Assembly: GCF_000708205.1 (NCBI RefSeq) | Contig: NW_014575560.1 | Span: 250,501 to 314,500 of the forward strand | DNA length: 64,000 nucleotides | Source of the DNA: Mixia osmundae IAM 14324 | Taxonomy: Eukaryota; Basidiomycota; Mixiomycetes; Mixiales; Mixiaceae | Direction: 5' to 3' | Shown: one piece after another, positions 55,005-64,000 of the stretch | How the letters are laid out: each line of letters opens with the position of its first letter | How positions within the stretch are numbered: position 1 is the stretch's first letter | Translations under genes and position numbers: made by a program | The notes under the pieces: model-generated | Seen by the model: the letters and a program-made list of their open reading frames with translations, nothing else | The model's database searches: none | Told to the model about the DNA's origin: nothing

Positions 55005-58000
55005 ATGTCGCCAGCGCCGCCCTTTGTGGCCAGTGCAGGGCAATCGTCTCAGTCAACGATCGATTCTGCAGCAGGCTTGATCGCCCTCCTGCAAGAGACA
55101 GAGGAGCCCGAGCTGCAGATCTACGCCATGCAAGAGCTCGATTCAGTCCGCGTGCTCGATCAGGTCTGGCCCGAGCTCGTCGACCATCTCTCGACGCTGT
55201 ACGCCCATCCTTGTACTCGCTCGCATGCTCCCACAGGCTGACGCACGGCTCACAGCGAGGTCATCTATGAGAACGCAAGTTTCCCTGCAGACTCGCGAGC
55301 GCTGGTGGCTTCGGTGCTCAGCAAGGTCTACTACCATCTCGGCTCATACGATGACGCGCTCGACTTTGCACTCGCTGCTCATCCTCGATTCGATCCCCTC
55401 GTACAGACTGGCGAATACGTGGAGACCCTCCTAGCGCGATGCATCGACGCCTACATCGAAGAGCGTCAGGTACTCTCCGCTGATCCCGCCATCGTCGCTC
55501 CACCTGAAGCCGTCAAAGGCAAGACGAATGGCGCGACGAGTCTCAACGGTGCATTTGGTGCCAATGGCCTCAACGGAGCTGCAAAGACCGGTCAGCGTTT
55601 TCAACAGATGGAGAGGATCGTCGAGGGCATGCTCCAAAACTGTATCGATCACAAGGACTATAAGCAGGTGTGTAGGCTCCGGCTGGCCCAATCGCAACCG
55701 CTGAGAAGCGTGCTTCGCAGGCTATCGGACTCTCGATAGAGACATACCGCTTTGACATTCTCGAACGACTCTTGACCCATTCCGGACAGCCTCAGCTGCT
55801 CTCGTATGTGCTCCAGACCATCATGACAGTCTCGCCCTCGCTTGCCACTCGCTACACCGTCCTGCGCCTTTTATTGAAGATCTTCGGCCAAATGGAGCAT
55901 CCCGACTATTTTGCGCTGACACATTGCTTTGTCCACCTCAACGATCCACAGCTGGCTGCCGAGCTCATCAAGAAATTGCTCAGTGCGGCCGCAAAGGAGA
56001 AGAAGCAGCCGGGCGAGAAGGCATTGATTGCCTATCAGGTCGCTTTTGATCTAGCGGAGACCGCAACGCAAGACTTCCTGGGCAAGGTCCGATCGGCACT
56101 CGGTCTATCCACTGGCTTGACGTCGACGCAAGATCTAGCGGGCACTGCAGCTGCGCCTGCCGGTGATGCAATGGCAGTAGACAGCGAGGCAGCAGCCGCT
56201 GCTTCGGCTTCGGCTACAGTCGCACTGGCCGGAGCAGCCGCAAAGAGCGATTCTCTGATGACTCGCATTGAAGCCATTCTGACCGGCGAAGAGTCGATCA
56301 GTCTGTATGTCGAATTTGTCACCCGTAACAATAAGGCCGACCTACTGATTCTCCGGAATACAAAGGTCAGCGCTGCCCAGGATCGTGGGACCATTGCTGA
56401 ATCCTTACGTACTAGGATGCTCTGGAAGCCCGCAACTCTTTATACCATTCTGCCGTAACATTCTCGAACGCCTTTGCCCACGCAGGCACAACTTCCGACC
56501 AATTCCTGCGCGACAGTCTGCCGTGGCTTGCCAAAGCATCTCACTGGTCGAAATTCAGTGCCACAGCTGCTCTTGGCGTCATACACCAAGGCAATCTCTC
56601 TCAGGGTATGGCCATCGTCCAACCATATCTGCCTTCGCTTGACGGCACATCAACCAGCGAATATTCTGAGGGCGGCTCGCTCTTTGCGCTCGGCCTTGTG
56701 CATGCAAATCACGGAAGCGAAGTGACCAATTTCCTGAAAGATCATCTGAAGAACGCAAACCAGACGATCCAGCATGGTGCTGCGCTCGGTCTGGGTGCGG
56801 CATGCATGGCGACGGGCAACGAAGATGTATACGACGCACTAAAGGATGTCCTCTACCACGATGATGCAGTCGCGGGCGAGGCAGCTGGTTATGCGATGGG
56901 ATTGGTCATGCTCGACACAGCTTCCGACAAGGCCCTCGATGAGATGCTTCAGTACGCTCACGAAACTCAGCACGAGAAGATTGTCAGAGGTCTGGCTGTC
57001 GGTGTCAGCTTCCTCATGTATGGCAAACAAGACCTCGCAGATGCGCTCATTGAGAGGCTCATGGCCGACAAGGCGAGTTCGATGCGCAGAATGTTGACTC
57101 ATGCTGACCGTCGTGCCTCCCGTTTGCAGGATCCTATCCTTCGTTACGGAGGCGTTCATACAATCGCACTCGCATATGCAGGCACTGGCAACAACAAAGC
57201 GATTCGCAAGCTCCTGCATTACGCCGTGTCTGACGTAAATGACGATGTCCGCCGATCGGCCGTCACTGCTCTCGGCTTCATCCTCTTCCACAACCCATCG
57301 CTAGTACCCAAAGTGGTACAACTTCTCAGCGAAAGCTACAATCCGAACGTCCGATACGGCGCAACACTTGCACTCGGTATATCCTGTGCAGGTACAGGGC
57401 TTGAGGTGGGGCATTTCGATTGGGTATCTAGGAAGGCGCTTATTGCGCATTTGCAATTGCAGGAAGCGGTCGATCTGCTCGAGCCGATGACCAAAGATCC
57501 CGTCGATTTCGTCAGACAAGGCGCCTGTATCGCGCTTGCGATGGTCTTGATTCAACAGAATGAGACGCTTAACCCACGCGTAGCGGCAGTGCGCAAGATC
57601 TACGCCAAAATGATCTCAGACAAGCATGAAGATCCGATGGCCAAATTTGGCGCTGCACTCGCCCAAGGTCTCATCGATGCAGGCGGACGCAACATGACGA
57701 TTTCGATGCAAAGTCGGTCGGGTAGCTCAAATATGTCTGCAATTGTCGGCATGGTGCTCTTTACCCAGTTCTGGTATTGGTTCCCAATGGCACATTTCGC
57801 CTCACTATCCTTCACGCCGACGGCGATCATCGCTGTCAACGCGGATCTGAAAGTACCGCAGTTCGAGCTGGTCTCGAATGCCAGACCGTCTTTGTTTGCG
57901 TATCAGCCAGCAACGAAGCCGCCGGAGAAGAGTGAGGTCGAGCGTGTTGCAACAGCAGTGCTATCGACGACTGCCAAAGCGACTGCTCGTGCAAAGACAA

Positions 58001-58664
58001 AGGAGATTGAGAAGGCTGCAGCAGACGACACGATGGATACGGCAAGTGACAACAGCCTCTCTGATAGGGTTGTAAAGCTAATTTGGCGAGATCATAGAAC
58101 GCAGACGAAGCAAAGAAAGCCGGAACCACGAAAGAAGACGAAGCTATGGCCACAGATGAGGCCGCAGCAGTAGACAGCAAAAAGGCAGAAGAGACTACAA
58201 AGGAGAAGAAGAAGAAAGAAGTCGAGCCTAGCAGCGAGAGGATACAGAATATGTCTCGCGTGCTTCCAGCGCAATTGCCGTACATCGCCTTTGCGGACGA
58301 CTCGCGCTTCGAGCCTGTACGGTCGCTCGTACCAAGCGGATCGATAAGCAAGTCAACCCATGTTTCGGCCAAGTCAGCCCACAAGAAGAGCGCACTACCT
58401 GCTGCATCAGCTGCCGCTGCCGTACTCGCCGAGGTTGCTCTGCTCGGCGGTGCTTTAGGGGGCGGTATCATCGTTGTCAGCGATAAAAGGCCGAATGAGC
58501 CTTGCGAGTTCATCGATATGACTGCAGGCGCGCCGACGACAGCGGTGACAGAGCCTGCAGCCGTGCCCGCAGCTCCGACGAATGGTGCAGAAGCGGCTCA
58601 ACTCAATGCGCCCATCGCGCCCATGCCAGAGCCATTTGAATACGAATTTGATGATGCGCAATAG
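55005..58664 (+). CDS. RPN2: 26S proteasome regulatory subunit Rpn2 (PSMD1)
   Basis: Rpn2 is the largest base subunit of the 19S particle. Seven exons (55005..55198, 55256..55667, 55721..56365, 56416..57072, 57130..57405, 57463..58045, 58105..58664) give about 1108 aa. PC repeats form the core: YSEGGSLFALGLVHANHG, IQHGAALGLGAACMATGN, VAGEAAGYAMGLVML, ILRYGGVHTIALAYAGTGN, RRSAVTALGFILF and VRYGATLALGISCAGTG. NMSAIVGMVLFTQFWYWFPM is a family hallmark. The C-terminal part has Lys/Glu repeats, then LPAQLPYIAF. Intron 4 uses a GC donor (AAG|GCGAGT); introns 4 and 5 are both 57 nt, in frame and stop-free, so they hide in a single long frame. Confidence 0.94.
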
Positions 58665-58689
58665 ATCAATGCATGATGTCAAAGCTAGA

Positions 58690-59975
58690 TCATGTGTCAT
58701 TGTTTCCGCCGGGCGGAAGACGAAAACGCCCTGTTGCCTCTGACGTGACGAGCCATGCGCTGAACGGTCCTGTTCGCAGACACTCCTTTGCGTGTCTGTA
58801 GGCCATTGTGCCAGCATGCGAGCTTTGCTTGGCTTGATGATATTCGACTGAGCTTTCCTCCGTGAGCTTACAGTAAGCCTCGAGAAAGGACACTTTGCAA
58901 AGGCGTGATCTGTGCGCGATGAGTCGAGGCAAAAAGCAGGTTACGAAGGAAGCCACCTTTTCTTGTGAGCTAGCGCGTGCTCTCGGTCCGGTCGAGCACC
59001 TCGCCGACAGCCTGCATAAAGTGCTTCGGGTTCAGAGCCTTCAATCCAGCTTGTAGCCTCTGTGGCGGGCACGATATCTTCTGCAGACATGCTGCTCTTG
59101 AGCTGCAGACGCGAGCGATCGTATGTGATTGAGCAGAAAGCGACCGTAGCATCGTACAAGTCAGCCAATTGCCTGTGAATCGCTGTTCGTGCATTGAAAG
59201 CACTCTGACAGTCGGCCATCATGGCTTCGAGGCTGTCCGGGTTGCCTAGAGCGGCTATCTGCGCAGTCTCACCGATGACGATCGACGAGAGGTAGATCGG
59301 CTCGAAGAAGCGCGAGAGGAGAGCTCCTTGTAGGCCTGTGCAGATCCAAGAAGCAATCTTGTCCGAACAAGACATGCAAGAGGTCGACGGCGCATCAAGC
59401 CTGCCTGGCTTCGTCCGGAGACCTCTGGCGTTGAATTGGGTGCGACCTCGTAGCAAGCCGTTGGGCTCTTCTGCGCTGTGCAGACTCGACCAGTCCTTGG
59501 CTATGCCTGGTCTGCCCGTTGTAGCCATGATGAGTGCGGTCTGAGGGTCTTGCAAAAGCGCAGAAGCCGTCATCGACGCATCACCGCAAGGTAGCGTAGA
59601 GATGTAGAGGTGCACTTTGACGTTTGAGTGCATACGCCATCGGCCTGAGCCGCATGCACTGAACCAAGCATGCTCAGGAGAGTGTTGGATGGATTCGAGT
59701 TGCGTGTAAAGCCAGCGTCGGAAGCCACGCTTGGCCAGGACTTCGGCATGACAATCGTGCAAGATATCGCCGTGCTTGGGCAGCTGTTCGTGGGGCAAAC
59801 ATCGTACGCCTGTGCCGAGACTGATGCAAAGCAGCTGTTCGTCCTTTCGGAGCACGATGCCCGCTAAGACTGTCCATTCCTCTTTGCCGTTGGCTCGTCT
59901 GAGCGGCTTGCAGCTCCGCGGCAGGCGGTCATATCGAGTGAGAACGCATTGGGCAATGCTATCTGCTAGGTTCAT
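58690..59975 (-). CDS. TAD1: tRNA-specific adenosine deaminase 1 (Tad1/ADAT1)
   Basis: Tad1 converts A37 to inosine in eukaryotic tRNA-Ala. Exons 59975..58957 and 58909..58690 (47-nt intron) give about 412 aa. The deaminase domain carries the zinc site: HDCHAEVLAKRGFRRWLY (His and catalytic Glu), LYISTLPCGDASM and CMSCSDKIASWICTGLQGAL, followed by RFFEPIYLSSIVIGE. The C-terminal helix region is RSRLCKVSFLEAYCKL...FSAWL. The 5' end is flanked by an AG-rich simple repeat (60012-60027). It lies tail-to-head with CDC73, only 67 bp apart. Confidence 0.9.
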
Positions 59976-60042
59976 GCAACATGCGCATGCGCGCGAGTTC
60001 GTACAACAGGCGGAGAGAGAGAGAGAGGACGCGGTCGTCTAT

Positions 60043-61734
60043 TTAATAGTTGAGCTGCGGTTTGTGAGCGGCGATCCATTGCTCGAGGGATTGCCAGAAT
60101 TCTGCGATGATGGACTTGTCGGTGTGCCGTTGATTTGGCTGCAACTGTATCGCGGTAGAGGTTAGACTTTAGACTGACGATGGAGTGAGAGACTGGCTTG
60201 GTATTCGGTTACGTTCCATGATTTCAGCTTGGCGTGCATAGAGGCATCGATCTGGTTCGCCCAGCGAAAGTGCACGCCTTTCACTATCAGATCGCTTCGC
60301 ATCAAGCTAAGTCTTTTTGAGGCAAACAAACGCACCATTCTGAAAAAGCGCTTTTGGGTCTTCCCATCGATAATTTTTGAATTGCCATTCGTGGCCTGTG
60401 GTCATGACACACACGACTCGATCCCTGCATGAGACGAGTGAGCCTACTGATGATGACAATGAGAGCGCGCGCCACGCACCAATCACCGAACCGTTCGAGC
60501 GTTTCTACACTGTCGAGGATAGTATATTTGACCTCCTTTTCTGAGCCGGAGCCTTTCGCAAGCATAGCCTACCGAAATGCTGTTACTTGCAGAGAGCTTG
60601 GATACTGAAGAGGTCAACGCATACCTGCTTCGACAAAGCGCCCAACTGCCGCTTGTGTGTGATTTGTTGTACTTCCGCACGGTCCGATTCACTGCCTACT
60701 TCGTACCTGTCCATGATCGCTGCTCAGGCCATCTCCGAGCATGGCAGCCCTCGTCGACATACTGGGAAGTCTCTAAGAACCGCTTAACGTTGGCCATGGT
60801 GACCAGCGAGCTCGGTGAGGGCGAGACGATGATGATTGGCACGTCATGACCTCGTTTCCGCTTCTGCGCTTGTGCTGCTCTTCTTGGTCAGAGACAGTGT
60901 AAGGATACGGAAGAGACGTACCCTCTGGCGCTGGACGCGCGTGAGACGTGACCGACAGGCCCTTGCCGCCGTTTCTCAAATCGTTCTTGACTGCCTGTAT
61001 TCTGTCCTTGACCATATCGCGAACATTGCTAAAGTCCTGTAGCACGCACATGGTATCAGCATCCCTATGCGCGCTCGTCTGGAGACGGCCTACGTGCGGT
61101 TTTGCACCCCGGAGGGCTTTATCCTTGTCCATGAGCTGGATTGGCTCTGTGAATGCATAGAGTTGCTTGACGAGCTCAAAGTCTGCTCTGTTGGGCACAT
61201 AGACGCTTGCTTTCGGCTTTGCATCCCTTGCTGCATCCTCCTGAGCGTCTGTACCCTCGCTTGCTGCAAGAACGTCGAGACGGTTTCAGCCTCGAAAGCG
61301 TGATGTAGCTCGGAGTACTTGCGTTGAGGGATGACGAGACCAGACTGATCTCCCTTGCCTTGCAGCAGATCGATGACGGCCCCTTTGAGTTGGACAGAGA
61401 CGAAAGCGGTGCCCTGACTGATGGCAGCATTGATGTACTCGCCCGTCGGTAGCTCTCTTTTGAGCCAGCAGAACAGCAGCGTTTGCAGATCAAGCTTGGC
61501 AGCACTGGCGATCTGGTCTGCTGACTCTTCTTCTGACGATGGCAGGGCTGCTCTGACTCGTGTGGCCGTGTCCTTGGGCAGATTGACAGACTGACCACTT
61601 GGTCGTCTGAATGACAGCGTTTTGGCTTCCCCCAGCCCGTAGACCTCTGTGCCTGCTTCATCGAGGAGCGCAATCGTCAAGCCCTTGGTGATGGCCTCTG
61701 TGAGCAGCTTCAGGGGATCTCCTGCCTCTGCCAT
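60043..61734 (-). CDS. CDC73: Paf1-complex subunit Cdc73 (parafibromin)
   Basis: Cdc73 links the Paf1 complex to RNA polymerase II elongation. Eight exons, about 438 aa: 61734..61323, 61263..60922, 60877..60763, 60706..60625, 60568..60480, 60424..60336, 60283..60198 and 60144..60043. The N-terminus has DPLKLLTEAITKGLTIALLD and LPTGEYINAAISQGTAFVSV; the middle NRADFELVKQLYAFTEPIQL and QKRKRGHDVPIIIVSPSPSS; the Ras-like C-terminus KYTILDSVETLERFGD, CVMTTGHEWQFKNYRWEDPK, KGVHFRWANQIDAS and SIIAEFWQSLEQW. Most junctions are clear. Intron 1 can be read as GC-AG or, shifted by four bases, GT-AG; intron 7 needs a weak GC donor. Its ATG follows the SEC62 stop by 94 bp. Confidence 0.9.
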
Positions 61735-61828
61735 GCTGACGAGACGAGCGAGACGAGACAGCCAGCCAGGCAGGCAAGCAAGGCGCGCGCGTCTCTTGGC
61801 GTACAACAGCGACTGCGCAGAAGGCGAT

Positions 61829-62843
61829 CTATTCGCTATCGACGATTTCCTCGATCGAAGCTTGCAAGCTACCTGGCTCATTCGCCCCGCCGTTACCGTG
61901 TGAATGACCATGCGAAGCTGTCATGCGAGCTTGCCGCTTTGCTTCTTTTCTCGCCCGCCGCGCCTCGCCATCCTGTCCGCCGCCCTCCTCCTTGGTCTTT
62001 CTCTTCTTCTTTTGCTTGGGCAGATCCCACTCCCACAGTGGAATGAAGCTCTCCACCTGTCACGCCGAGGCTATGAGCCTGATCTGCAAGCGCACAAAAA
62101 GGCAGGAACTGACAAATCCAACGTCGTCGAACAGCTTGGGGAAAATCCAGATGCCAGGTTTGGCGGTGAGCCAGGTGATGACGTAGAAGATGAGCCGGAA
62201 GATGGCGATGGCGAAGAAGAGTCCGATGAGGCCCAGGACACCGATGGAGAGGTACCAGACCGCGACTCTCAATTTGGTAGGCCAGAGCGGGAACATGACG
62301 CCCGCCAGGATGACGGCCACCATTCCGATGCCGCCCAGAACGAGCTTGAGCTGACTGCCCTCGTAGAACCAAGCATAGCAGAGGTCCTTCTGGAAGAGCT
62401 GCTGCTGATTCAGTTGCAAAGCTCTCGGTGTCGGACCGCTTGATCCTCCTGCTGATGCACCTGGTGACTGAACAGGCAGTTTTTGCCCTACATCGACGCG
62501 AAGGTAGAACGTGTACGGTATCAGTGAGCCGAGCAGGGCGATCGCTTCGTCTTCTGAAGCGAGTGCAGGTACGTTTCTAAGCTTGATGTACGCTGGCGAC
62601 GTCAATGCCTTGACCGCGTTCTTGCCTGTCAAGCGGGCATTTGATGAGCAAATGGTGAGTGACACGCCGACAAGATAGACCTTTGAAGTAATCGACCCGT
62701 TTGCCGTTGAGTACGCCGACTTTGAGCTTCATGCCGGCCTTGTTGCGCAGAAAAGTAACGACATTGCGCAATTCGCCTGCCAAACAAAAGCTACCACTCA
62801 GCTCGAGCCGCAGATGACAAGCGCTCGAAGCTGACCTGGACAT
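61829..62843 (-). CDS. SEC62: ER translocation protein Sec62
   Basis: Sec62 works with Sec61/Sec63 in post-translational import into the ER. Exons 62843..62681, 62625..62114 and 62056..61829 give about 300 aa. The cytosolic N-terminus reads LRNVVTFLRNKAGMKLKVGV, RVDYFKG and SPAYIKLRNVPALASEDEAI. Two membrane spans are separated by a short loop: LGGIGMVAVILAGVMFPLWP and YLSIGVLGLIGLFFAIAIFR. The signature ESFIPLWEWDLPKQKKKRK begins exon 3 and is followed by a basic, His/Gly-containing tail. Phases at both introns (GTCTAT and GTCAGT donors) fit exactly. Start is the only ATG before LRNVV. Confidence 0.93.
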
Positions 62844-63313
62844 GTCTCTTGCTGCGGCGTAAGCGGCATCCTGGCCCTGAGGAGGTCGTCGCCGTCGTCA
62901 GGCTTGCTTGCCTCGCGATGTACGTGGCCGACGACAAAGCGCGAGCGTGCCTTGAATCTGTCAGCCGACGACAAGCCGCCGCGACAGCTGCCTGGCCAAG
63001 CAGCAAGTCAGCCGAACGGAGCGTGCAGTCCCATCGTGTCAGAGCACTGTCCCTCGACTCTCGGACACACGTCAACCTCCGATCACCGGAGCAGGCCTCG
63101 GATTTGGCAGGCAAGACCGGTTCAGCTGTTGCGCGCAGCTAGTGTGTTGGTCAGACTGGCAGTCAGCTAGCACACTCGATGGCTCGCTCCTTGCGACTTC
63201 AGCTCGTCTACCCACGCTTGCCTGCATACCAGCCTGTCACGGCCCCCTAGACTGAATCGGGAGTCAGGACTGTCGCTCTCCAGTGAGCTGGTCCAGTCCG
63301 GCAGCTAGTCATC
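62844..63313. promoter_or_regulatory. Divergent promoter region, SEC62 and the partial 3' gene
   Basis: The 470 bp between divergent start codons hold short overlapping frames on both strands (for example 62849-63142 plus) without recognisable protein features or splice logic. It is most simply the shared promoter and leader space. Nothing more specific is visible. Confidence 0.35.
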
Positions 63314-64000
63314 ATGTCCTCGGCGACCTTAGACGGACAGCCCTCGCTCGTCCACTCACGACGCTTTCTCGCCAGTCTCCTTGCCCCCAATGCATCCTCC
63401 TCGCCCGGTGCATCGTTGTATGGAGCGATTGGTCGACCATCGGTGACGAGGTCAAACAGCGCCCAGTCACTCAGAACAGACGATCTACTGTCCTCGTCAA
63501 CAAAGCGATCAGAGTCGCCCTCGCTCAGTACGAGTGCGAGCAATGGCGACTTGCTCGGTGTAGGAGGAGCCATGTCGGGCGAACAGAAAGTACAAAAGGT
63601 GCTCGACGTCCTCCAAGACCGCTCGCTCGATGAAGATGACAAGCCAGACGCGCTCAATGTTACTCTACGCTCTTTGCTAGATACTCAGGTGAGTCGCCGC
63701 AACTGGGTCACTGACATTGCTGACAGACTTGGCACAGACTGCGGAGCAAGACTTAAATCAGATAGTCCTCTCGCTCATGCACCGCCATAGAGAGGATCTG
63801 GCGCCTACAGGCGCATCCTTCTCCCCTCCTCGCACGCCCGTCAAGGCTCCTTCGCTCTCTCGATCGGCTTCAGGCATCAGGATCGCATCTCATTCGACTA
63901 TGCCTCGCTTGTCCAGTGGCTCGGTACCGTCCCGACCTATCTCACCTTCACCACTGGGTCCTTATTCGCCCTCTTCGGGCCTACTCACCCCTTCGAGATC
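63314..64000 (+). CDS. Uncharacterised Ser-rich protein, 5' part only
   Basis: I do not recognise this gene, which runs off the window end. Exons 63314..63688 and 63738 onward (49-nt intron, donor GTGAGT) are open to base 64000. The N-terminus is Ser/Arg-rich (SSATLDGQPSLVHSRRFLAS). A helical stretch spans the splice: QKVQKVLDVLQDRSLDEDD, LRSLLDTQ, then EQDLNQIVLSLMHRHREDLA. After that the chain is Ser/Pro-rich with TP and SP sites (PPRTPVKAPSLSRS, PSRPISPSPLGPYSPSS), possible targets of proline-directed kinases. No function can be given. Confidence 0.5.

Noticed and set aside
60008-60030. GA-rich simple repeat between CDC73 and TAD1
   Set aside because: It is short and common in fungal intergenic DNA; no larger repeat structure surrounds it.
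1-64000. Transposons, LTR or viral relics, CRISPR arrays, rRNA and tRNA genes
   Set aside because: No transposase, reverse transcriptase, capsid-like or integrase frame, terminal repeat, spacer array or convincing tRNA cloverleaf was seen on either strand by eye.

Overview
The window is nuclear DNA of a fungus, most likely a basidiomycete and perhaps a yeast-like one of the Pucciniomycotina type (the lineage is an inference). Signs are very dense genes on both strands, almost every gene split by 40-70 nt introns (mostly 45-58 nt) with CTRAY-like branch points, and fungal protein families: a chitin deacetylase, a Flo8/LisH regulator, a bHLH factor with a long charged loop, and an Alg5/OST glycosylation set. 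I read 35 protein genes and about 104 introns by eye. I saw no rRNA, tRNA, CRISPR array, transposon or viral relic.

Layout. 1-6.1 kb: start of a secreted chitin deacetylase (cut by the window edge), SLX1 nuclease, an FCP1-like HAD protein and an NT-C2 domain protein. 6.5-17.5 kb: bHLH factor, dynactin p27, LisH/Flo8-like regulator, actin-binding Abp1 and a C2H2 zinc-finger protein. 17.5-26 kb: LigD-type 3'-phosphoesterase, SEN15, VPS20, BUB3, ALG5, a ubiquitin hydrolase and an orphan gene. 26-35.3 kb: a PTS1-tagged acyl/coumaroyl-CoA ligase, a HUL5-type HECT ligase, a PTS1-tagged class I peroxidase and KGD2. 35.3-45.1 kb: ATG9, a complex I subunit, RRP36, KRE33/NAT10 and a small secreted protein. 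45.2-53.4 kb: a protein with a dense array of RRxS sites, an amidase, dynactin p62 and an orphan. 53.6-64 kb: the OST subunit SWP1, RPN2, TAD1, CDC73, SEC62 and a partial orphan.

Shared themes. Two peroxisomal enzymes sit 4 kb apart. Two subunits of the dynactin pointed-end complex are present. ER proteins (ALG5, SWP1, SEC62), ubiquitin/proteasome genes (UCH, HUL5, RPN2) and RNA-maturation genes (SEN15, RRP36, KRE33, TAD1) recur. Many neighbours are divergent pairs less than 200 bp apart; SEN15 and the phosphoesterase even share start-codon bases.

The most unusual signal is splicing. About nine introns, spread over eight conserved genes, are best read with a GC rather than GT donor, near 9% of the introns I could place, where around 1% is normal. 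All exon junctions were found by hand from reading frame, splice consensus and remembered protein families; none was checked by alignment or RNA.
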